A stretch of 5,303 bases of DNA, from contig JAGRJB010000243.1 of NCBI GenBank assembly GCA_020442965.1, positions 1 to 5,303 on the forward strand. The letters run 5' to 3'. Below, piece by piece: positions 3,716 through 5,303 of the stretch. This DNA is from Pseudomonadales bacterium (GTDB lineage Bacteria; Pseudomonadota; Gammaproteobacteria; Steroidobacterales; Steroidobacteraceae). The notes below the pieces were generated by a model. That model saw only the letters and a list, made by a program, of their open reading frames with translations, had not been told where the DNA came from and searched no databases. Each line of letters begins with the position of its first letter. Within the stretch, counting starts at the first letter, position 1. A program made the translations under genes and the position numbers.

Positions 3716-5303
3716 TTATCTGCGCAACGCGCCGAGCAGCGAATCGAACAACGTGCTCGAGATCGCGATGACTTTTGCGGCGGCCTGATAGGCTTGTTGG
3801 TAGCGCAGCAGGTTGGCTGCCTCCTCATCCAGATTGACGCCGGATACCGAATCGCGCGCGGCGATGTCATCGCGATTGACGACCGCTTGCGCATCGCGAT
3901 TGATTTGCGCGGAGCGCGTTTGCAAACCGATCTCCGCCGTGAACCTCTCGATCGTCGCGGCAACGGATGCCGTGCCGTTGTCGAGCGCCGGGCTTGCCAG
4001 CGTGTCGGCGAGCAACAGAGCGTTGCGGTTGTCCCCGCGGCCCGCGGAGTTGTCGAGGACGGAGAACTGGTCACCCGTCGCCGCAGCACCGCTCAACGTG
4101 ACCGACCAGCCATTGACCGTGATCGCGGCGCCACTGGAGTACGCGAAGCTGCCGCTACCGTTGATCGAGTAGGAAGTGGGTGAGGTAAAATCGATGACAA
4201 CTGGGCTGCGCAGCGCAGGATCCGTTGCATCGACCACCTCGCCGGCGGAAATGCTGGCACTGCCGGTGTTAGCGGTGCTGCTGCTGGTGCGAATGGGTGC
4301 GGCTGCGGCGACGCGCGACGCGTCGGTCACTGCCAGTCCAAAGCCTGCCACCGCGTTGCGCGTCGGTCGTATCATGAAACGATCGCCGATCGCCGCGGCG
4401 CCCGTCGTTACGATCGACATGCCCGCGGCCAGGAAAGGATCGGCAACCGTGCCGCTGCCGGTCATCGGAATCGCCAGTCCCGTGTCGGCGCGTTTGAGCT
4501 GCATGCCGCTCCCGGTGCTCTCCAAAGTGTAGTCGTATTCAGTTAGCTCGCCGATCGCCGTGCGCGTCACCGCGAGCGTCGCAGCGCCGGAGTTGTTATT
4601 CGCTGGCGAAGTCTCAACGCCGCCCACGCGGAAAAAGTCTCCACCCAGCACGCCACTCAGGTCCATGCCGGCGCGGTGCTGCGCGTTCATCTGTTCGGTG
4701 AGGGCGGTCGCCATCCGGCCGAGCGCGTTGCGCGCTGGATCGAGCATCTCGCGACGAAAGTCGATCAGGCCACCCAACGAGCCGCCGCGCAGATTCTGGG
4801 TAATATCGATCGGGCCGCTGGGCGTTCGCAAGGCGAGTTGCCGACGCTCCGGATCGAATTGATCCTGCGTTACGGTGATATCGGACGCGGCCGTGCCGAG
4901 TACGAGCGCCTGGCCATTGCCGACGAAAACATTGAGGGTCGAATTATTTTCCGGAACGACGCTGACGTTCAGCTTTTGCGAGATCTGGTCGATCAGTCGA
5001 TCGCGCTGATCGAGAAGGTCATTGGGCGGCTGGTTGCTTCTCTCGTAGGCTGCGGTAATTTGGCCGTTGAGATCCGCGATGTTGGCGGCGATCGACGAGA
5101 TATCGCGGGCTTCGACGGTGAAACGGGCATTGATGTCCTGATCGAGAACGCGCAGGCGCTGATCGTAAGCTGTCAGGCGTTGGGCAAGCTCAGAACCCTG
5201 GGCCAGCAAGGTCTGGCGGGCAGGAATCGACGCTGGTGTCGTCGCGACGCCTTGCAAGGCGTTCGCGAATCGCTGCAGCGAAGCTGAGAGACCGGTGCTC
5301 GAG
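3716..5303 (-). CDS. flgK: Flagellar hook-associated protein 1 (hook-filament junction), 5'-truncated by the window
   Basis: FlgK forms the first junction ring on the distal hook. The reading frame is open from the window edge (codon at 5302-5300) to TAA at 3716, giving 528 visible residues. It opens inside the protein with SSTGLSASLQRFANALQGVA, so about 100 N-terminal residues (the D0 helix) are missing. A TTG at 5257 is not the real start. Typical FlgK signs are the PARQTLLAQGSELAQRL helix (about 5182-5226), NDLLDQRDRLIDQIS (about 4979-5023), GGSLGGLIDFRREML and the C-terminal D0 motif GVNLDEEAANLLRYQQAYQA (3782-3841), ending LFDSLLGALRR. The middle holds two beta-rich modules (4358-4591 and 4046-4273), the second clearly similar to one in FlgL. 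The total length is probably about 625-630 residues. No cysteine is present. Confidence 0.96.
   Translation of the reverse strand, partial: SSTGLSASLQRFANALQGVATTPASIPARQTLLAQGSELAQRLTAYDQRLRVLDQDINARFTVEARDISSIAANIADLNGQITAAYERSNQPPNDLLDQRDRLIDQISQKLNVSVVPENNSTLNVFVGNGQALVLGTAASDITVTQDQFDPERRQLALRTPSGPIDITQNLRGGSLGGLIDFRREMLDPARNALGRMATALTEQMNAQHRAGMDLSGVLGGDFFRVGGVETSPANNNSGAATLAVTRTAIGELTEYDYTLESTGSGMQLKRADTGLAIPMTGSGTVADPFLAAGMSIVTTGAAAIGDRFMIRPTRNAVAGFGLAVTDASRVAAAAPIRTSSSTANTGSASISAGEVVDATDPALRSPVVIDFTSPTSYSINGSGSFAYSSGAAITVNGWSVTLSGAAATGDQFSVLDNSAGRGDNRNALLLADTLASPALDNGTASVAATIERFTAEIGLQTRSAQINRDAQAVVNRDDIAARDSVSGVNLDEEAANLLRYQQAYQAAAKVIAISSTLFDSLLGALRR
4046..4273 (-). repeat. Beta-rich module in FlgK, second copy (copy 2 of 3)
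   Basis: The module reads ANTGSASISAGEVVDATDP, then VVIDFTSPTSYSI, GAAITVNGWSVTLSG and AAATGDQFSVLDNSAGRG. It matches the FlgL module at 2869-3108 in order and spacing of conserved positions, with a shorter central hairpin. It lies directly before the C-terminal helices of FlgK. Confidence 0.65.
4358..4591 (-). repeat. Beta-rich module in FlgK, first copy, more diverged (copy 3 of 3)
   Basis: The module reads SGAATLAVTRTAIGELTEYDYTL up to GAAAIGDRFMIRPTRNAV. It shares the overall plan (a strand with Y-hydrophobic alternation, then a threonine/glycine segment, then GAA-GD-F) with the other two modules, but the similarity is weaker and mostly confined to the closing GD-F motif. It resembles the middle region of many proteobacterial FlgK proteins. 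Confidence 0.45.

Noticed and set aside
3703..4089. N-terminal extension of the flgL frame by 129 codons up to 4089
   Set aside because: This stretch is an out-of-frame reading of flgK: it is Arg/Ser-rich and has no Shine-Dalgarno. FlgL proteins begin with the MR-ST motif found at 3702.
3509..4183. Plus-strand open frame of 224 codons across the flgK-flgL junction
   Set aside because: It is antisense to two well-supported genes and Arg/Ala-rich, with no recognisable domain or ribosome site. It is typical of a shadow frame in GC-rich DNA.
4676..5287. Plus-strand open frame of 203 codons antisense to flgK
   Set aside because: It lies wholly inside flgK on the opposite strand, and its composition follows from the flgK codons. 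There is no promoter or Shine-Dalgarno signal.
1..5303. CRISPR array, tRNA/rRNA, insertion sequence, attachment site or defence system
   Set aside because: I saw no spaced direct repeats, RNA gene signatures, transposase-like frames or terminal inverted repeats. Nearly all the sequence is accounted for by four intact flagellar reading frames.

Overview
The window is a piece of a late flagellar (axial filament) gene cluster, entirely on the minus strand. In transcription order, from high to low coordinates, it reads flgK (5' end cut off by the window) - flgL - fliC - fliD (3' end cut off). About 96 % of the bases are coding. Base composition is GC-rich (roughly 60 % by eye). The order flgK-flgL-fliC-fliD and the style of the flagellin suggest a Gammaproteobacterium, perhaps Xanthomonadales, Nevskiales or a similar lineage. 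The flagellin ends begin [17 protein letters not shown] and end [10 protein letters not shown], and it has a short variable core with a flagellin-IN-like motif. The lineage is inferred from remembered family patterns, not from a search.

Layout: 5303-3716 is flgK (hook-filament junction protein 1). It is followed after 13 bases by flgL (3702-2509, junction protein 3), which looks translationally close-coupled to flgK. A 121-base gap (2508-2388) carries a well-spaced sigma-28 (FliA)-type promoter, a CRP-like dyad overlapping the flgL stop codon, a stem-loop in the predicted 5' leader and a strong Shine-Dalgarno. These features fit a separately and highly expressed flagellin. fliC (2387-1233) is followed by a 94-base gap with a GC-rich stem-loop, then fliD (1138 to the window start), the filament cap.

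The products work together outside the cell. After the hook is finished, the flagellar type III export apparatus secretes FlgK and FlgL to form the hook-filament junction. FliD then caps the tip, and FliC subunits polymerise beneath the cap. All four visible chains (about 1,690 residues) contain no cysteine, and no frameshift or internal stop was found in any of them.

I do not see an undescribed system here; this is a conserved flagellar locus. The points most worth a second look are a beta-rich module that appears twice in FlgK and once in FlgL, the CRP-like dyad upstream of the fliC promoter, a leader hairpin with CsrA/RsmA-like motifs, an intact flg22-type epitope, and an excess of the palindrome CGATCG in the other three genes with none in fliC.
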